Origin: Larix sibirica
Lineage: Eukaryota; Streptophyta; Pinopsida; Pinales; Pinaceae
Direction: 5' to 3'
Assembly (NCBI GenBank): GCA_004151065.3
Contig: NWUY0303908330.1
Span: 1 to 11,255, forward strand
Length of the DNA: 11,255 nucleotides
A program made the translations under genes and the position numbers. Position 1 is the stretch's first letter. Each line of letters starts with the position of its first letter. Positions 8,279 through 11,255 of the stretch are shown one piece after another. Under the pieces are notes generated by a model. The model was not told the DNA's origin. It was given only the letters and a program-made list of their open reading frames with translations, and did not search any database.

Positions 8279-8640
8279 ATGGATTCCTTCCATAGAATGA
8301 ACACATCCCTTGAGAATGTGCGCTTTGCCGTTCAGTCTCAACAATCTGAGTTTTCACGTCTTAGATTTGATATGGGAAATTGGAAATGACAAATGGAGGA
8401 CACTAAGTATCAATACCAATATGCTCAGACATAGATGTACCACGGGCATTCTGAGAAACTGACTCGCTTGAGTCGTCGGTTAGACAATTTGGAGTGCCAA
8501 CAATAACTGATCTTAGCTGAATTTTCCCTACTTCGACCTCAACAAGTTGAACCACCGTTGTCTGCAACTCTACAGCTTCTTCCTCTGCGTCTTGCTTCAA
8601 AGTGTACAACACTGGTTCCTTTGGATTTGGAGCTACGTCT
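8279..8640 (+). pseudogene. Degenerate reading frame behind the plus-strand primer-binding site; unidentified, gag-like position
   Basis: From ATG 8279 one frame reads MDSFHRMNTSLENVRFAVQS and on, rich in Gln, Glu, Arg and Leu with a heptad feel (KLTRLSRRLDNLECQQ, about 8455-8505), and is broken by only a TGA, a TAG and a TAA; the TAG and TAA each follow a pattern of lost Gln. It starts about 120 bases after the primer-binding site. This suggests the N-terminal, coiled-coil part of an element's gag or an upstream ORF. I do not recognise the family. After about 8570 the frame turns Leu-rich and another plus frame turns Ser/Ala-rich (TASSSASC), so a shift is likely there. The competing minus-strand open stretches 8135-8344 and 8403-8612 are unbroken but have less coding character; I cannot rule out that one of them is the real strand. 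Confidence 0.4.
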
Positions 8641-8789
8641 CGTGAATCGGTCAGACACAGAACTTAACCTCGAATTGTGGCTGCAGAATACTTCAACATG
8701 TTTCATTTTTTCCATCTATACCATCTTCTTGTATACACCATCCTTGGCCTTAGCATGGAGTCTTGACTCATGCAATTTGTAATCATACC

Positions 8790-9110
8790 CAATTTTGAAT
8801 GTAATGAAAAGATCCATTTTTCAAAGTCTCATGTCTTTCAAAAATATTTGATTCTTCATGTGTCTGTAAACTAATACTCTCTGTTCTGTAATATATCATT
8901 TGCGGTGTAAATATTCAACCACTTAATGTATGCATGCACTTTAATTTTCCTTCTTCTGAGACATATCCAACTTAACCATGTGCGAACATAATAAATACTT
9001 GCAACTAATATCTTAACCACAGACACATTCTAACCACACACCTAACTAACATGCCCTTGGATTCCTTAAGATGCATCGTGTTGAATTCAGCGGTTTCACA
9101 TAGTCCTTAT
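8790..9110. other. No gene recognised
   Basis: AT-rich stretch between the two element remnants. The copia protease (a D-S-G motif) would be expected on the minus strand hereabouts and is not seen in any frame I followed, so a deletion or replacement boundary probably lies near 9050-9115. Confidence 0.45.
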
Positions 9111-9114
9111 GGGA

Positions 9115-11253
9115 CTAGCCAGAGAGGCAACAATTGCTTGCTTTATTAGATGCTCCTGGATTGTCTGCATCTTCAGCGCACTTCTGAGGAGATTTTCTTA
9201 CCCAAGCCTTCTTGTGCACACTTCTATTTTGATTATGCTTCATATATTTTACATTGAAGTCTCTTCAAACGTGATAGCCTTTGCACAACAAATATTTATC
9301 CGAATAGTTCCCTACTTTACGACAGTACATAGCCTTATGTCCAAAACCATCACATGCATAGCATCTCACAGTTTGATAGTATTTTGCGATATGGCCAAAA
9401 CGATTGCATCTAGCTCACTTCACACTATTGATCCTTCTTTGATTAGTATATGGAAAAGAGTTGTAGTTGAAGTATTCATCATACTTGAAGGTCTGAACAT
9501 GATTTGGACAATGTTCTCTATCACAGACCTTCTTTGGTGTCTTTACATAACCCAAACCCGTTTTATCTTTTGGTGGTCTCTGTTCCTTCAGAATCCTGTT
9601 CAACATTGATGTGGTGTCTTTTAACTTGTTCTGCGCTTCATCTTCTGATTTTGTCTTGTCACTCTCTGATTGTGTGCAGATAGGATTGCTGCTTTCAATA
9701 CGTACTTGTTTTCTTTCCCTTTATCTCAAATAGCTTATCTTCTAGATGAGATATCTCTTTTTCCTTTTCTTCAAGTTGATTTGTCATCATCTTGATTCTT
9801 TACGCCAATTCCTATAGTGGAGCTTTCAATGCAGATTTCTCTTTCTCAAGTACTTGAACTTTGTCTTGTGCGCAACTTAGTTGAATCTCATATCTAGTTA
9901 TCTTTTCATGAACTTCTGCGACAACAGATTCTTGACATGGTCTGTCCTGTTCTTCATACTTTGACAATTGTTCCTGCAAAAGTTTATTCTTCTTCTTTGA
10001 CTTATTTAAGTACTCCAAGGCACTAATCAGTTCACCTTCCTAGTCAATATTTGCAACGTCTTCATCGTCATCTAATTGAATTTCAATCTTGACCTCTGCA
10101 ACAGGATTTGGAGGTGTGACTGGTTTCAGAGGTGTTTTGAACGATCCATTGAAAAAATACTTGTCTAGTGATCTTGGATTGCTTTGAGAAACTAGAGTGT
10201 TCTTCGAACTGTTCCTCTTCCTTTCATCTTTGCTTTATTCTACTACATGAGCCATGAAGAATACTTCTTTGGGTTCTTCATTGCAGTCACTTCCTTCAGA
10301 TGCATTGCTTCCTTCCTCGGTGTACAAACTCTTCCTTTGTTTTGGAGTCCTCCTTTTATTTTCAGGTCTGTGTTGTGAGCACGCAGTTTTCCGATCATAC
10401 GAACCAGATTCCTCATCACTGTAGCTGTCTCCATTTTCGTTGAAAGGACACTTTGAGGCATAATGACCTACTCCTCCACATCTGAAGCATTTAAAGGGTA
10501 GATTGTTTTTGTACTTACCTCGTCCTCTTTTCAGCTTCTTGACAAAGTTTGATTCTTCATCATTCGATTCATCACAACAGTATTTATCATGATCATTCTT
10601 ATCGTTTCTAGTGGCTTTAAAAACTACTTCCTTTTTGAGGGGAGGCTCCTTCTCAGTTCTCATATCGTATGCAGTCAGAATCCCTTGAAGCTCATTCTTC
10701 GTCAGATCTTTAAGATTAGATCGATCTTCTAACAAAATATCTTCGCTTCGAATCTTAGAAGCAACATTCTCAATATCTTCTGTACCACTGATTCTTCATC
10801 CAGTGTGACCCCAAGACTTTTGATAGCATTGACTATCTTGTCTACTCTTAAGAAATAAGATGTAACATTCTCTTCGTATTTCATTCCCAGTGATTCAAAT
10901 TGCCCATAGTAGTTTTGTAGCTTTTCCATATTTACCTTATCGTCGCCTTCTTAGATACCTCTGAGTTTGTCCCAACTCTTGTTGGCTGATGTGCAGTGCA
11001 TAACCTTGATGAATTCATCACCGGTGAACCCATATAGCAAGGCATTTTTGGCTCTAGCATTTCTTTCATAGATTCTCCTTTGCATTGGCGTGATTGACAC
11101 AACTGCTGGGACATCATAACCATCGACAATAGATTTCCAAACATCAGCTCCCAATGATTGTAGATAAAATTCCATACGTACCTCCCATAAAATATAATTG
11201 GTGTCATTAAATCTTGGTGCTATGTTGGTGGAAAGGCCTTCCTGCTTATCCAT
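9115..11253 (-). pseudogene. gag: Ty1/copia retrotransposon gag, degenerate, with capsid domain, three zinc knuckles and coiled coil
   Basis: The start is the ATG at 11253-11251, two bases from the window edge: MDKQEGLSTNIAPRFNDTNY is the usual opening of plant copia gag. The capsid (DUF4219/UBN2-type) follows: YILWEVRMEFYLQSLG, WDKLRGI, stop TAA where Tyr is usual, EGDDKV, YGQFESLGMK, VDKIVNAIKSLG, then a frameshift near 10735 into EDRSNLKDLTKNELQGIL and AYDMRTEKE. Zinc knuckle 1, CFRCGGVGHYASKC (10448-10489), is intact CX2CX4HX4C. An acidic/Ser region, stops at 10235 and about 10042, then a Lys/Glu/Leu/Gln coiled coil (10018-9735) follow. After a shift near 9715 come MLNRILKEQRPPKDKTGLGY and two more knuckles: 9376-9417, with first Cys now TGA and last Cys now Tyr, and 9322-9363, CYACDGFGHKAMYC, intact. 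The KTGLGY-plus-knuckle layout with a long coiled coil is seen in large plant copia elements (SIRE/Maximus-like); lineage is inferred. No protease or pol follows. Confidence 0.9.
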
Positions 11254-11255
11254 TT

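Noticed and set aside
9109-9609. Plus-strand open stretch of 166 codons, hydrophobic, looking like a membrane protein
   Set aside because: It is the reverse of the copia gag region holding two zinc knuckles and the KTGLGY block, which are unmistakable on the minus strand.

Overview
The window looks like a piece of land-plant nuclear DNA, AT-rich and full of decayed transposons, of the kind found in large, repeat-laden plant genomes. The basis is plant-type Ty3/gypsy and Ty1/copia gag remains, primer-binding sites matching the 3' end of a tRNA-Arg, and a broken piece of a eukaryotic cytosolic-type valyl-tRNA synthetase gene. There is no bacterial operon layout. No intact gene is visible: every recognisable coding stretch carries stops and frameshifts. 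The species cannot be named from this sequence.

Layout. (1) 1-1603, minus strand: N-terminal two thirds or so of a Ty3/gypsy gag, cut by the left edge, with a long Pro/Gly/Ser-rich front part and then the capsid-like core. (2) 1604-4161: about 2.55 kb of untranslated leader of the same element. It holds a well-formed candidate intron (1624-1814) just before the gag start, an 11-bp hairpin, a strong cluster of AATGCA words, and a purine-rich A-heavy tract. (3) 4162-4179: decayed tRNA-Arg primer-binding site on the minus strand, followed by what should be the element's long terminal repeat from 4187 rightward, with a TATA-like box at 4561-4569. The outer end of this LTR could not be found. (4) 4700-5760: nothing recognisable. 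(5) 5764-6160: about seven diverged units of a 56-bp tandem repeat. (6) 6290-7290, plus strand: valyl-tRNA synthetase pseudogene. At least one intron appears to be retained, so it looks like a duplicated genomic fragment rather than a processed copy. (7) 7800-8132 with 8142-8157: a possible plus-strand LTR and a near-perfect tRNA-Arg primer-binding site, followed by a degenerate plus-strand reading frame (8279 to about 8640) that resembles a coiled-coil N-terminal gag region of a second, different element. (8) 9115-11253, minus strand: a Ty1/copia gag with a DUF4219/UBN2-type capsid domain, three zinc knuckles and a coiled coil. It begins at its own ATG two bases from the right edge and breaks off before any protease, integrase or reverse transcriptase.

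The pieces do not work together as a system; they are layers of old insertions. Much of the damage in the two gag remnants can be explained by C-to-T change (CAA/CAG to stop, CG to CA/TG), as expected for silenced, methylated plant repeats. I found no convincing undescribed functional system. The most informative items are the leader architecture of the gypsy element, the ValRS fragment, the 56-bp minisatellite and the plus-strand primer-binding site with its unidentified reading frame.
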